From: Bisporella sp. PMI_857 | Lineage: Eukaryota > Ascomycota > Leotiomycetes > Helotiales > Helotiaceae | Assembly: GCA_021307315.1 (NCBI GenBank) | Contig: JAJSPD010000008.1 | Location: 806,001 to 870,000, forward strand | Direction: 5' to 3' | Length of the DNA: 64,000 nt | In this document: positions 1 through 13,430 of the stretch, one piece after another | Layout of the letters: the number at the start of each line of letters is the position of its first letter | Numbering within the stretch: the first letter of the stretch is position 1 | The notes under the pieces: generated by a model | Database searches by the model: none | Told to the model about the DNA's origin: nothing | Seen by the model: the letters and a program-made list of their open reading frames with translations, nothing else | Position numbers and translations under genes: made by a program

Positions 1-25
1 AAAGAGAAGTTCCTTCTCGCCGTCT

Positions 26-1616
26 CTAGTATCGTCGTAGCTTGCGTGGGTCTTCTCCGTAGCCATTGTCCTCATAAGGTCTCTTGCGTGGCTCTTCTTC
101 TCTTGGTCGACCACCATAGGCGTCACGGTCCCTATAACCACCATCTCTGGGTCTTACCGGCTCCATATTGCTACCACTTCCACCACGGGGGGATCACGAT
201 CCCCATAGCCTCGACTACTGCTTCCACGATAGCCACCATTTCTGTCATCGTATGAGCGGCCGCCACCTCGAGAATCAAACCCACCAGCTGGTGCCGAGCT
301 GCCGGAACCGTTGCGATCTGGAGAGCCTGCGCCACCATATCCTCCTTTATTGAAGCCGCCGCCGCCGCCATACCCACCAGAGCGTGCACCACCAGGTCCA
401 GCAGGAGCATTGATGGGAGGCGCATACCCGTTAGAGCCACCAAATCCACCATTGCGTGGAGGGCCTTGGAAACCAATGCCTCCTCGTCCGCCTCCATAGC
501 CGCGATCTTGAAAGCCACCACGACCTCCTCCATACCCACCTCCTTGCCGTCCGCCGTCGAAGCCACGAGAACCTCCACGGAAACCACCTCGAAATCCACC
601 TGGTCCACCTGGAGCTCCACCAAAGCCTCCAGGACCGATTGGGCGAGCGGGGATTGCTTTGGTGTAGCCACGGCCGCCGAGACCACCTCCAAATCTGCGA
701 GGTTTCCATCCTTTGACCGTACGACCACGTTCCACATCTACCTTTATGCGACGATCCTTGATACGTATCCCATCACAATTTTCTAATGCAGCTGTTCACG
801 AAGCGCGAGCAAGGCGCGATTGTCAGTCTCTTGGCCCATACTTAACAGACACCTTGGGTGGAGCATGAAGAACTAAGGAAATGATAGGCAGCATGAGGGC
901 CATATCTAACAAAAGAGACTTCTTGGAGTCCGGTGGTAAAGGCTCTGGGGTTAGGGGGTGATCTTTTACCTCTCATGTCTTTCTCTCGCTCATAGACTAC
1001 AAATGCATATCCACGATGCTTCTTCTTTTTCTTATTTGGTTTTTCGTCTTGCTTTACATCGACAACTATGCGGATCTGCGAAATGTTAGCCTGATAATCA
1101 ATGTACTGTAGTGACCACTTTACACGTTCAATGGGGCCGAAACGACCAAACTCGGCCTCGAGATCCTTCTCTGTAGCCTCATAGCTCAATCGAGCAACAA
1201 TAAGAGTTTTGAAGGCATCACCCCTGATGTTCGGATCGTCTTGTGGCTTATCTGTAAAGCATACACATTAGCACGTAGTCTGCGACAAGAGATGAGGTAT
1301 CCATGGTTTGAACTGAAAACAAAAGTGCTATCAAAACACAAGGGGCGGCGCTCACAGGACACTGGTCCATCTTTCAATAACTTCTCGAGTTGTTCCGTCT
1401 TCTCCTGCTTGACACGATCTTTACGCTGAAGCCAGCTCTCCGTAGGTACATAATTGTCGGTCTCTTTATATTCCTGTAGCTGGGGAAGGAAAGCACCGAT
1501 GCCACCAATGTTTGCCGTCTTTCTCTCCTCTGGCGCGTGGTCCGAGGGAGGCACCCATCGGAGAGGTGGACGGGGTGCAAAGAGCGCAAGAAGGTTTGGG
1601 GAAGTTTATCTGTCAT
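26..1616 (-). CDS. U1 snRNP 70 kDa protein (U1-70K), 4 exons, two frame breaks
   Basis: Component of the U1 snRNP that binds U1 snRNA stem-loop I and helps recognise 5' splice sites in the nucleus. The first exon encodes the conserved U1-70K leader (MTDKLP...[16 protein letters not shown]). An RRM follows, with RNP2-like TLIVARL and RNP1-like RGYAFVVYE, then the [19 protein letters not shown] block and a long Gly/Arg/Ser-rich tail ending DPRKLRRY before TAG. Introns read as 1252-1355, 1076-1123 and 792-969; all are GT...AG and join in frame. Two breaks are visible. The G run at 1598-1601 is one base short just after the start. The G run at 187-192 is one base short near the end; restoring frame there gives the family-typical C-terminus. 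Identification is secure; the breaks are most likely sequence errors. Confidence 0.95.
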
Positions 1617-2844
1617 CGTAGTGATATCAGCAAGAAACTGTATTGTATCTGATAATGCCCAAAGGGCTGTTGGTGATGATACTATTAAGAAAGGAGCTAA
1701 AGAGCCAGCATTTATCGTAACGCGAAATCAAAAGGGTGCTCGGACCAACTGAAATTTAGACTACTCACGTGATTAATGCTGAATTCAGTGTCACATTCTA
1801 TGGACCTTTTTCAAGAAAAGGACACTCACACAATGACGGTGCTAGGAATCAGGAAGGCAACAGTGGGCCAGGTAATTACATTTTACACCATAGATATAAA
1901 GTTGGCATACTGATCGGCATACAGAATGCGTCGGCGCCTTCATCCTCCAATGCAAACGGCTTGACTTCCACTATTGTGACTGGGCTGGGAGCTCAAAGGG
2001 CATGAAGTACTTGTCATATCTTCTGTTAGCCTAGTTTTTGTCTTCTAATCTCGCCTTAGTATTTTCCTGCGCACAGCTCTTACGAAATTCGCTGCTGCAA
2101 ATCCGCAAATCGAGATGGTCGTTTCTCCCAGACCTAACAAACACCCAGTCATAATCGGACACTACATTAATGGACGAGAAAAGCGATATGTGTACGAAAC
2201 CTGGAACTCTACAGATACTGAAGAAGGCAGAGCTATTGCGGGATGCAAGTGGAGAGAAGCTGAAGAAGGTCACGAAGCCAGTAAAGAGTATCAATGAGAG
2301 TGTTAGAGGCGTATGGAGTCCTTACCACGGTGGTGGAATCGTGTATAAGATGACAGGAACAACTGTATCATATGTGTATGCATCTGAGGCGTTGGGGATG
2401 GCGTGTGCAGTCTATGGTTCGTAAATTCTGGGACATGAAGGATATGTTTGGGCATAAACGGTCTTCACACCCTGTAAATGGCCTAGCAAACCTTGAATCA
2501 GAATCAGAGTTTGATAATCGTTTTATTCAGAGCTACATTCCTTTTTTTACTCAAGCTAAAAAAGATCTACGATGATTCATCCTGTTTGAAATACAACCAT
2601 TCTCGGACCTGGGATCATCTTAGACGTCAGCTATATAGTGAAGCCACACAAGGAAACCTATCGATATCCAAGCAGACGACTCTTTCTAGGAGCGGAGTTT
2701 GTCATAGATATATTTTAATAGTGGATAAGTTAGGGAGAACCTGCAAAGCCAGTATGTATAGAGCCAACATGGGATTAGAATGACCTAGCCCACCTGTCCC
2801 GAGTTCACCACTCATTTCTCTGAAGGGTTCTTCTACGATCCAGA
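1617..2844. other. Intergenic stretch with two overlapping short ORFs
   Basis: Between the divergently unrelated 5' end of U1-70K and the 3' end of the TPI gene. Two overlapping plus-strand ORFs lie at 2115-2297 and 2170-2424 (60 and 84 codons). Neither shows a domain I recognise. They could be one broken small gene read in two frames, since other genes here carry single-base indels, or chance ORFs. The first part (1617-2000) should hold the U1-70K promoter. I see no repeat or RNA gene. Confidence 0.4.
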
Positions 2845-3795
<951 letters not shown>

Positions 3796-4757
3796 GATTG
3801 CGGTTGTTGTTGCTGAGTGAGACGATTGTGAAGTGACAAGTGATTTTGAGGTTTGAATGATGTTTTGGAAGGGCTGGATGTAGATATTCTATAGCAATTC
3901 TTCGGTAGGTTCGGGTGAACAGGAAGACTGGTGGGGGAATGCGAGAAGCCCCGCGTCACTTTCAGAGCCCGATTTTTTTCGCAGCAAAACAAAATCTCAA
4001 TTCACGTGCTGGTTTGGCCCGTCTACTTGCAGAACCATACCTCTCTAGTTGTCATGGACAATCCTACAGACGCCTGACGACTTTCAATACGCGGTGGCAT
4101 CAAATAAGGATATCATTTTCGCATAGTTTTCTTGTAATTGGTCTGACGAGCACAAATCAAGTCCGTTCTCTCCTGTTGGCTACGATCCTTCCCTGAAGCG
4201 ATGCCAACGAACCCCCATTGTGACCTTTTTCGAGCAACATAATGCAGGATGCCAGCATGCTCAATTGGTAGATACTTTGCATTTGCTTGGGCACCTATGC
4301 AACTGGCCCTCCCAAAGACGTGTCCAACCCCATCAACCAGCCACTCAAGTACTTCGCGGTGTACATAATGAAGGTGCCATACTCTCCCTCGTTGCTTTTC
4401 TCTAGTTACGTTATTCTCAATGGTTGCTTTGCTGAAGATAAATTTTGATTCTACATGAAGCTATGGCATGTGTATCTGGTATCATGAAATGAAAATCGCC
4501 AATTATATCATGGATCGCCATCCCTAGCTCTTTTCCATCATTTCCACAAAACTGTTAAAACAATTGTTGACATTGAGACATCCCTTCCCAAATTACAACC
4601 CTAGTCCTTACGCCCAAACCGAATGGAAGCTGATTGTGACGTAGGCATAACCCAAAATTACAAATCATTATACCATTGCCCAAAGTCAAAGCAAATCTGC
4701 ATCTCATGGCCCTGCTCTAGAGAATGGAGAAAGTTTCCATCTTGAAAAGAAGCTCGC
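3796..4757. other. Intergenic, no gene recognised
   Basis: About 960 bases between the TPI start and the 3' end of the Pro/Gly-rich gene. It should contain the TPI promoter. Short ORFs at 3915-4196 (+) and 4220-4405 (+) have no recognisable content. A TCAATTGGTAGAT string at 4260-4272 recalls a tRNA D-arm but has no matching B box or acceptor stem. Confidence 0.5.
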
Positions 4758-6401
4758 TCACCAACCGGCGTCTCGTCGCCCATAGCTATCGGTACTGGGC
4801 GAGTATTGCCGTCGAGGAGAAGATATCGGCGAGAAAGGATTTCTGTAGACAACTCGTGGCGAGCGCCCGATACGATCAATATAGTCTTCAGCTTCTCGTC
4901 GCCTTCTATCGTCGCGCTCTCGCCTTAGCTCCTCTTCACGAAGTCTCATCTCCACTATATCGTCGATATATCTTTCATCTGCCATCCGAGGCTCTGAATA
5001 CCGATCATACCGATCTGGGTAGCCATAAGAGACCATTGGAGCTTCATAAGGAGCGACAGCTCGAGGCTCCAAAATTGGGATACGTCTTCCCGGATGATGA
5101 CGTTCTAGTACTAGTCTCTCGGCATCAGCATCAATCTTTCCTGCGTTGTAGGCAGCTGCAACGGTAGCCGCCGGAATCGGTTGGAAATCATGGCCAGGAA
5201 CCGCACGTGGCACTTCAGGAACATAGCCTGGGTGCGGGCCACTTCCGAAAGGATGCATCGACGGATCTCGATACAATGGATCAAAGGCGTCTTGTAAATA
5301 ATATCCCTTCTCGTGTTGCTTGCGAACACGGCTATGAGGACGTCCTCTTCGACCATTGTTGGCTATATCTGCGTTGGCGGCGACCTGACCTGGTACTGAT
5401 TGATGTGTTTTCTGATGAGCTCCAACTCGATTGGCTGTCGGTATCTGAGTTAGATCCTGATGAATAAGAATCATCGTCGCGATATTTCTTATCATTACGC
5501 TTCTTGCCACCTTTCATACTACCTTTGGGACCCTTTGATGAAGAAAGCTGTATAAAAGGCGGCAGCTTTCCACCGTCTCCTCCACCTCCACCTCCGCCCC
5601 CGCCCTGGACTTTACCAACATTTTGCCCTCCGCCTCCTTGCCCACCGCCTCCTTGCCCGCCACCTCCTTGCCCTCCACCTCCTCCTTGCCCGCCACCTCC
5701 TTGCTGTGGTGGTGGTCTTAACATCTGGGCCATCCTCTCGGACTTCTGACGTTCCAAAGCATTGTACAATCCGACCGGGTTGAAATCTGGTTTCGGACTA
5801 CGCTTTACATAACAAGTTATAGTATATGTTTCCCTGCCATGTCTAGCCTTCAGCGGCCGAATTTTTTGATCGAGTTGAATAAGAGACCATTCGAAGTGGT
5901 GATCTGGTTCCTCGATGTTCAGTTGATCCAAGAGTCGATTGACTTGGCCTTGCTGAAATGGCTGTAAAGCCTGTTTCTTATCGGAGACGGACAGCCTCCT
6001 ACTATCATTGAGCTTCCGTACTTGCTTAGATATCTCATCCTGAGTGATGGATTCCCTAACCAACTCAGCCTTAGCCCAGGTACTTTTCTCCCTTGCCGGA
6101 TCGCGAGGTGCGATCTTGCGAATGGTGTGTGCCTCATACGAGGTGAGTTTCCGTTTGCAGTCATCCTCGTCCATGGGTATACGAGGTGTGATATCTGAGA
6201 ACCGTGTCGAATTTCGGATAGGTAATTGGAATTGCTGTTGCGGGGGTGGATTTTGAGGCTGCGGTTGGCCCTGTCCTGGAGGGCGAATTGCAGGAGGAGG
6301 AGGGGGTTTCCGCCATTTCCTCGTCCTTGTCCTGGATTGCCCTGTGGTCCTCGAGCACCAGGAGGTGGTGGTGGTGGAGGTGGTTGCCCAGGCCCAGCCA
6401 T
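4758..6401 (-). CDS. Hypothetical protein, Pro/Gln-rich N-terminus, Gly-rich middle, charged C-terminus
   Basis: I do not recognise a named family. The start is an ATG at 6401 opening MAGPGQ followed by a polyproline run. After a one-base shortfall in a C run near 6308 the frame continues through a Pro/Gln-rich stretch into a globular-looking block (5760-6180: MDEDDCKRKLTSYEAHTIRK, then conserved-looking text around EEPDHHFEWSLIQLDQKIRP). A GGGGQ tandem-repeat section at about 5580-5710 follows, then a Ser-rich and Lys-rich linker. The frame changes again somewhere in 5340-5500. The C-terminal 250 codons are rich in Arg/Asp/Glu/Tyr and Pro, with a coiled-coil-like EEELRRERDDRRRREAEDY. Composition suggests a largely disordered, possibly RNA- or scaffold-associated protein; that is inference only. 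Confidence 0.75.
5580..5712. repeat. Coding minisatellite (GGGGQ-type units)
   Basis: Imperfect tandem 12-15 base units of the type CTCCTTGCCCGCCAC read on the plus strand; on the minus strand they encode repeated Gly-Gly-Gly-Gly-Gln. Unit lengths are multiples of three, so copy-number change would keep frame. They lie within the Pro/Gly-rich gene. Confidence 0.85.
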
Positions 6402-9400
6402 GGCTCGTGATGTTAGTTACTTTGGAAGGATAGTTCGGAAGATGTAATGAAGATGTAATGAGAAGGGCGACGATAGCGAAAAGCAGGGTCTAGCAGGCAG
6501 ACGAGAACAGATTCTTGAAGATTATGTTTTCAAGTTCCTTCAACCTGCGGGCGCAGGCTATAAAACCAGATGGAGGCTCCGGAACCTCTATAGTAGCACA
6601 GATACACGAAATATCTTTTGTCCATCGGCCGATTCCTGGCAAGGCGAGCGAGTGGAGAAAGCAAACAAGAGGGTGTGCTGGAAAATATATAAAGGCACTA
6701 TAGACTGCATGGCTCCTCAAATGCAGCTTGATGGAGGGGTCGTGGTGATTGGCTTGACTTCAGCCATTGCCAGCAGCGGGGTCAAACGAAACACGGACAT
6801 GAAGGAGATAACAAACCAGCGTAACGCGCAGCATCACCGAGTAAACGCATGTCCTAACCTGCAAGTAAGTGCATACGAGGCAATGCTTTTCAAACTCATC
6901 TAAGAGGTTTGTTGTCCCTTTTGATTTCGTTCAAAACCCGATGTATAGTTTGCTCATTGCATTTTATTTTCTGTAGTTTGAATCCCAAATGAGCAGCTGG
7001 GAGTCCCAGCGCCCTGTCTTGGTTCAGCATCGCTTTCAGCCAACGGGATGGCTTGCAAGTTCAAGGCAACCAACGCAGCCCTTGACCACTTCAAACAATA
7101 CGCATTCACGATAACGGGGCAAAAAGCCAAAGACGAAGTACACAAGGCAGACTTGAGCGATTACCAATGCCGAACTTGAAGGATTTGGATATGTCAGCAC
7201 TAACAGCTGGCTGCTTGGAAAGTGTAAGCAAATACCCTCAGCTCTCATGCAAGTTAATTCAAAAGGTTTCCGCAACCCATGTCCATAAATTATTGAAGTA
7301 TGATCGCGTTCCGGCACACGAAGTATATGATACAGATTCAACACGCTCGCATTGCTCGAACTCCGGGAGAAGAAATGTCATAATCCGCGATAGCATCGAC
7401 TTTGAGGATCTTTACAATCGCCACGTTCGCGATATGCTATATCCGAAAGCCTTTTGATCTTGTTATACTTATCTTTTGTGTAGTCAAGGCGTCAACTTAC
7501 GAGTACTTGAACTTGTGACACTCTGAGAATGCGGCTTTTTAGTTTTGCCCACCGAATGCGAACCGCTTTCGTGAAGTGGTTGCCTCGACGCCCCGACCAT
7601 AGCGAACAAACCACCTTGTTCATCAATCAGGCTCAAGTCTCCTACAGTTGCCTATTCCTGTTTGTCTCACCGACAAAACGTACTGCTCGCCAAGTTTCAA
7701 TGCAACTTGCCGCTCCAAGTTAAACATTCCAGAAGGACTTTGGACACGAAGATACTAAACTAAGTAATTCTAGGGCCGATCAAGGTCTCCTGACACATTT
7801 GTCAATGCTCTATTTATTGATGACAAGGAATCATCGGACTATAAGGTAACTTGGAGCTGTGTGTATTGCGGCATATCTTGGGAGCCGGTGTATTGGGAGA
7901 TCTATTATCAGCTTGGCTTCAATTTTAGCACGAATGGCTACTCATTAAATACCGCCAGAAAACTTGTAATAGGCCAAAGTATTATAGGGGCAGTATTTCA
8001 ATCCAAGCAAAATCGCAGCTGCATGGTAATAGCAGTGTCGACTTAGACATTTCACGGAATCTGCAAGCTCGATATTCTGCTTTTGTCTGCATGACCCACA
8101 CCCTCATGCGGAGGCATCTTTCATTGTCTCCATTGAAATCTGCGAGAAAGAATGGATGATCTACGAAGCCTCCATTCTCAAACCAATGGGTTAAACGAAT
8201 CTTAAAAAGCAATTCAAGCAATGTCACCACTTATCAGCATTTTCAGCCATCCCCTCTTTCTATCTATCCGACCATGCGAGCCCCTCATCCCAAGAACGGC
8301 TTTCGATCTACGAATCACCATCTCTTCGGGTTTCCAGCTTGACAGCTGACTCAAGACAAGCTATATATTGCTCCAATCACCAGCCTTGTCTCGAGCCACA
8401 TTCGATATAGAAACGCCCGACAGCTTGGATATCACATAAAAACTCGGGATATGCTTATGATACACCATCACGAACGAGAAGAACAAATATAATAAGCAGC
8501 TTTGTGGCTTTAATTTGCTTGTTAGATAGTATGTGACGAGGGACCTACGTGGCGTTGTTGCGCCTTAGTAAATGTCGGGATTATTGTAGACGTGCGATTC
8601 GTCTCTTGATACCATCCAGTGATAGTCCTTTATGCTATCCTTCGGTTCTATGTTTGCGAAAGGAAGTTTTATTTCGGGGAACAGCACCCAGGACTTCCGC
8701 TACCACACCTCATGAGCTTCATCTTTCTCATGCCGTTCGTGCTCATGGGAGAACAATGCGATATTACATTTAATGGTGGCAACCGGGCGAAGAATACAGA
8801 CGTGGAGCAAATCTAGTCCTACTGGATACGCAAGATGACTGCAAAATCAAATCATACACTTTCTGAGCTGCAGTGACATACTGTACGTCATTCTGCCCAG
8901 CCTTATCACGCCAGGCCATCACACCTTACACAGCCCTCTTACGCGTCGGATATCTATGCTAAGGTGTTTGTATTCTGTGCTACAGATCGACGAGTCTGCA
9001 TCCGTTCGCTGTCAAGTCTTTCTCTGTAGCTGTAGACGACAGAAGCGACGAGGCTCCACCATAGCTAACAGCCCAACAGCCTTCTTTAAAAATAGGGTTC
9101 CACTCTGCAAATAAGCGCACATATCCGCAGTTGTCCGAAACATGAATCCATAAACTCTCTCTCGAGGCAATCGTACATAATATTAGTCAGCAGCGACAGA
9201 AAACCCAAGACTTCTAGATGATATGTGAGACTACGTTATAAGGTACGTTGCATTTGCATGCGTCCGACACGATCTCTCCCGTCCCACAAAGGCCCATCTG
9301 CTGCAAAGCATCCGATCCTTCGATCTGGCCGTTGCGCGGGTTGGGCAGCATTACATATTTTTCCCTGAAGAAAAAATAAACCCCCTATTAAGCAGAGCCT

Positions 9401-10593
9401 CAACCACCACATCGCAGGCACCAACGTCGCACCCCATCACTCTCACATTGTAATCTCTGTTACGATATCCCCAAGAAAAACAAGCATGTATAAGCACGTA
9501 TAAACACGTATGAACCCTTCCTTCCTGCCTGATCCTCAATATCCGAGATAGATGTGCCAACAACACCTCCATCCCCAAAACCAACATCACAACCATAAAT
9601 CATTTATCGCATCCTCCCCTCCCCTAACCCTACCACACCAGGGCGTTCCCATCCATCCAGCTCATTCAAACCCTCCCTCCCTCCCTCCCTCCACCACAAC
9701 ATTTCTTTATCCGTGTGGGTAAAACATACCAACAAAATCACGAGTTTACTCGGCGGGGGTATTCGCATATTGGGCGGCGCCGTCTCCCATAAAACCAGGG
9801 CGAACCACCCTCCCTACCGTAGATGGATGGAGGGGGGAAGGGGGGTGTTCCCAACAACTCGGGCGGCGCGTGGGCCTTACTTTTATGCATGAAGCCGTGC
9901 TTGCATGGTGGGATTGAACGGTTGAGCAGGGCGCGCCATGGGAAAGGCAAAAAGAAGTTGGGCGTGGTGCGCATCCAATGTCCCCTTATCCTTGAGATAG
10001 AGGTGATTGCTGCGTGTAGAATAAATGACGAGACGTGCTTGTTTGGTAATGATTATCTAGCCTCCTGACCAATCTAATATGACGTGTAATTTTTATTCAA
10101 GGCGATTTACCCGACAAATCACAAGCAAGATATCGAGGTCTGACGTAGGATATAGACAGCTCCTGTTCTCATTCCTATCTATCTACACAACTACCCAATT
10201 CATCCCATCCCTCAATACACGCCTAGCCCATGTCGTCCATCTATATACACCACAAGTCAACACCATCTCTCCACACTCCTAATCGCCATTAAGATATTAA
10301 GTATTACCGTCCTTCCACACTCCAGCTCTGATGTGTCAATGCATCATCTAAAACGCCGTGGCCATGCCAATGATAAATTTATCCCCCTATGAACGATTGA
10401 TGGGGTATCTTGTGCGCGCACAAGAATAAAAACGATTGACAAGGAAGTGTAATGTACAAAATCAACAAGCGCGTATCCCTGCTTTTCCCGAAGGAGGGTA
10501 AGACAGAGATGGTGTGCAGGGCGGCTCGGTACGAGTATCCATGGATTCCTGTCTCCGTGATACAAACCAGGATAGTAAACGTAGGGCTTTCGG
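6402..10593. other. 4.2 kb stretch without a recognisable gene
   Basis: No ORF over 106 codons and none with a family I know. The longest are 7167-7457 (+, 96 codons), 7036-7344 (-, 102) and 10344-10664 (-, 106, overlapping the LCB2 end). Contents noted: a short CCCT tandem run at about 9674-9694 and GC-rich blocks around 9750-9900. The left end holds the promoter of the 4758-6401 gene and the right end the LCB2 3' flank. It may hold untranslated RNA, a long promoter or a gene too damaged to read. Confidence 0.5.
9670..9696. repeat. CCCT microsatellite
   Basis: Roughly five head-to-tail CCCT units with no coding context. Useful only as a marker. Confidence 0.7.
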
Positions 10594-12643
10594 TCAGGCT
10601 GTCCAAGATCCGACAGCCTTGTTGAGGCTTTGGCTGTAGTTTTTAGCGCAGGGTGACTTGACATCTTCTACGCCATTTGCAATGACCTCTCGTAATGACC
10701 ACCGAGGTGGCTTAACCACGCCTTGTAGACCGTTTGCTTTTTGCCACTCCTTCTCCATCTCTGGTGTCACCCATCGGGAAGATGATCGGCACCACCAGCA
10801 ATACCAGTAGAGAACTTGAGCTGGAGAACATCTCCGATCTCATCACAGGCAGCAAGTAGACGATCTAGATCGTCTTTGTTGTGAGCAGCGGAGACACAGA
10901 ACCGTGCGCGAGAGGTGACAAGGGAGTAGCTGGGTAGCCGACAATAACCACGGAGATCTTGCGACGAAGCATTTCGTGTGAGAATGCAGGCATCTTGGCT
11001 GGGTTGTATAGAAGAATGGGGATAATAGGCGAGTCATCGTGACCATAAACGATATATCCGAGACGCTTCAATCCGAGGCGGAGATAGCGAGAGTTAAAGG
11101 CAATACGTTGCAGACGTTCTTCTCCTTGACCTGGCATAAGCTCTCCAGAAATGATCTTGAGAGAACTGAGGATTTGCATGAGGACGGGTGGAGTTGGTGA
11201 CTCGCCATAGATGGTTGCTGCGTTTGTTATACGAAGCTTGTCAATTATGTGCTTGTCACCTGCAACATATCCTCCGTTCGCACCAAAAGATTTTGTCAAA
11301 GTTCCCATCAAGATGTCCACCTCTGCAGGGTCGATGCCAAAGTAATCAAACACCGCGCCCCGTGGTCCAAGAGCACCGATGGAATGAGCCTTCATCAACA
11401 AAGAGGTTGAACTTGTACCGCTTCTTCAGCTTCAGGATACCGGGAAGATTACACATGGTTCCTTCCATGGAGTAGAGACCTTCAACAACAACCAAGATCT
11501 TCTTCCAGGGGCGGTGGGTGCGAGGTTGACCTTGCGAAATAGATTCACGCAACAATTTCTCGAGGTCGCCCATATCGTTATGCTTGAAAGAGCTAATCAT
11601 GGCACCAGAAAGGCGTGCTCCGACCCGGATAGAGGCATGGTTCAATTCATCAGAGATAATCAGCGAGCTTTACCGACCAAAGCTGGGAAAGACGAGGCAT
11701 TGGTGGTGAAACCCATAGAGAAGACCATAGCAGATTGCTTTCCCACAAACTTGGCGATTCTGTCTTCAACTTCTAGAGCCAAGTCCGAAGTCCCTGAATC
11801 TGCTCGAGGGCTTGCTACGCTAATGCCATACTTTTTCACGGTCTCTTCTACTGCATCAGCGCAAGGGCCTTCTGATTGGGCAAATCCAAGATAGTTGTAT
11901 GAGCTCATGTTGAGAGTTTCCGTGGTTGTGCCAGTAAATTGATAGTTCTTATTGAAGTTGTCGGTCTTTCTATCTAAAAGAGTGATGTACCGTCCAGGGA
12001 CTCCAGTGGTAGGTCGTGCAAAGCAGTCATCAATGCGTAGCTTTAATCGGCGCACGTAGAAATTATCAAAGTCGCTATTTAAAGCAGCATACCCATTTGC
12101 TGGCTTCAGATGACGGTAATTTTCTGGTGTGAAACGCTTCCCAAAGAAATCTCTGACATGACCAAAGATAATAAGAACCAAGTAGCTGATATATGTGGTG
12201 AGAAGATAGTAGTACGGCGCCTCATCCATCACTGGATCTGGAAATTCTCCCGACACCTTGCTGACATATCGATGGTTCTGGCTAACAAGAGGAGCGAATT
12301 GAGCATCAGCCTTAGCTTGTCTCTTGGCTTCTGCAACGGATGGTGGTTGGAAAAGGGTAGTTGGCGGCTCATCCATGTTTGCCTCACCCGCCTTTGCCGT
12401 TGACAACGATATGGTTGGAAGTGAGAGCGAAGGAGCGCTGATGGCCGGATTGATCTGCGATCGAAGTGCTGCTTGTGCAGTCAACTGCTCCTTTGTCTTT
12501 GGGGAGGAAGAGAAGAATTGGGTCAATCGGTTGCCCTTGGAAGTGGAAGGTCGTCGGGCTGTGGGCCCCTCTCCCTGCGGGATGGCAACCGCGGTGGTGT
12601 TAGAACTGATGAACGGATTTCTAATCGAGTTTCTTTGAGGCAT
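10594..12643 (-). CDS. LCB2: Serine palmitoyltransferase subunit 2 (LCB2), several frame breaks
   Basis: Catalytic PLP subunit of the ER enzyme condensing serine with palmitoyl-CoA, the first step of sphingolipid synthesis. The ATG at 12643 opens a Ser/Pro/Thr-rich leader. A membrane-spanning stretch ([20 protein letters not shown]) follows near residues 145-165, then an alpha-oxoamine synthase fold with [35 protein letters not shown] and the PLP-lysine motif [13 protein letters not shown] (Lys codon near 11293). The C-terminal part is readable as [18 protein letters not shown] and ends before TGA at 10594. Frame breaks lie near 11654 (one base short between VGKA and LIISDE), 11386-11396 (extra G plus a small loss near GPRG), 10925 and 10771 (one C and one G short). 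Identification is certain; the exact protein needs corrected sequence. Confidence 0.95.
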
Positions 12644-12809
12644 TGTGTCCTAGTCCCTAGCAAAATGTGTATTGGTTGTGTGTGCGAGCCGCTAGATAAT
12701 TATGATCACTGCCAAACAGGGGCTTGTTAGTCTTGTGTTTTGTTTTTGCTTGAGACGAGAGGCGTTTGCCAAATATCTAAACAGTTGGGTAACATACAAG
12801 ATCAATTAT

Positions 12810-13354
12810 CTAGATCGGAAGGTGTGGATGAAGCTCTATCGAACGCGAGTTCGATGAGGCGCAGATCTGACAGGCGGCGGTGAGGATAACTCTATCGTGG
12901 CGGAGCTGCAATGAACAATTGGTGTCAGTGATAATCTAGTCTAATAGAACTGATGTTCAAATGCAAAGATTTGAATGTTGCTTTGAGGCGAAATGTTTTG
13001 AAAGTGAAATAAGGAGTCGAGCGTGGAAAGAGCTGCAATGGTAGAGCTCCCAAAATAGCAAGATTGAGGGTAGCATATATACTGCGGCACAACCAAGCCC
13101 CTGCCAATTATGCTTCCCCAGAGAGGAAGAAGGAGGTTAATTATATAGAAAAAGAGGCATACCGAATAATAAGACCAGGCCGCGACTTCTTCCACAACAA
13201 TTGTCAATGAAGATCTTGAGGGAGCGAACTCTGGTGGTCGTGGGGGAGTAACGCGTTTGGGAGATGGCGTTGAGCGGGAGCAGCTTTCAATTGTCGGATG
13301 CGGAGGGTTCGACAATGGCTCGACCGATCCTTTTTTTTTTTTCTTCCCCGCCAC
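12810..13354 (-). CDS. Possible small spliced gene of unknown function, or 5' leader of LCB2
   Basis: Just upstream of LCB2 on the same strand. An ATG at 13354 opens MAGKKKKKGS, then a Pro/Ser-rich segment and TIVVEEVAAWSYYS up to a GTATGC donor near 13165. After an acceptor near 13105 a hydrophobic text follows (AWLCRSIYATLNLAILGALP), then basic text. After another acceptor near 12906, RVILTAACQICASS runs to TAG at 12810. The texture looks like a real short membrane protein, but splice phases do not join cleanly, so either an indel is present or these are non-coding leader exons of LCB2. The polylysine comes from a T12 run, a risky place for length errors. Confidence 0.35.
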
Positions 13355-13385
13355 ACAATTAAGTTTAGGGGATAAAGGAATGACG

Positions 13386-13430
13386 GGAGGTAAGAGAGGA
13401 GAGAGAGGGAGAGAGAGAGAGAGAGCGGGA
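13386..13430. repeat. GA microsatellite
   Basis: Imperfect (GA)n/(GGAGA)n purine tract in non-coding DNA. Confidence 0.8.

Noticed and set aside
4255..4330. tRNA-like D-arm string
   Set aside because: No B box (GGTTCGANNC), no acceptor stem pairing and no anticodon arm.
5504..5749. Plus-strand polyproline ORF
   Set aside because: Antisense shadow of the Gly-rich minisatellite in the minus-strand gene.
12110..12730. Plus-strand ORFs of about 100 codons opposite LCB2
   Set aside because: Antisense shadows of exon text; no independent similarity.
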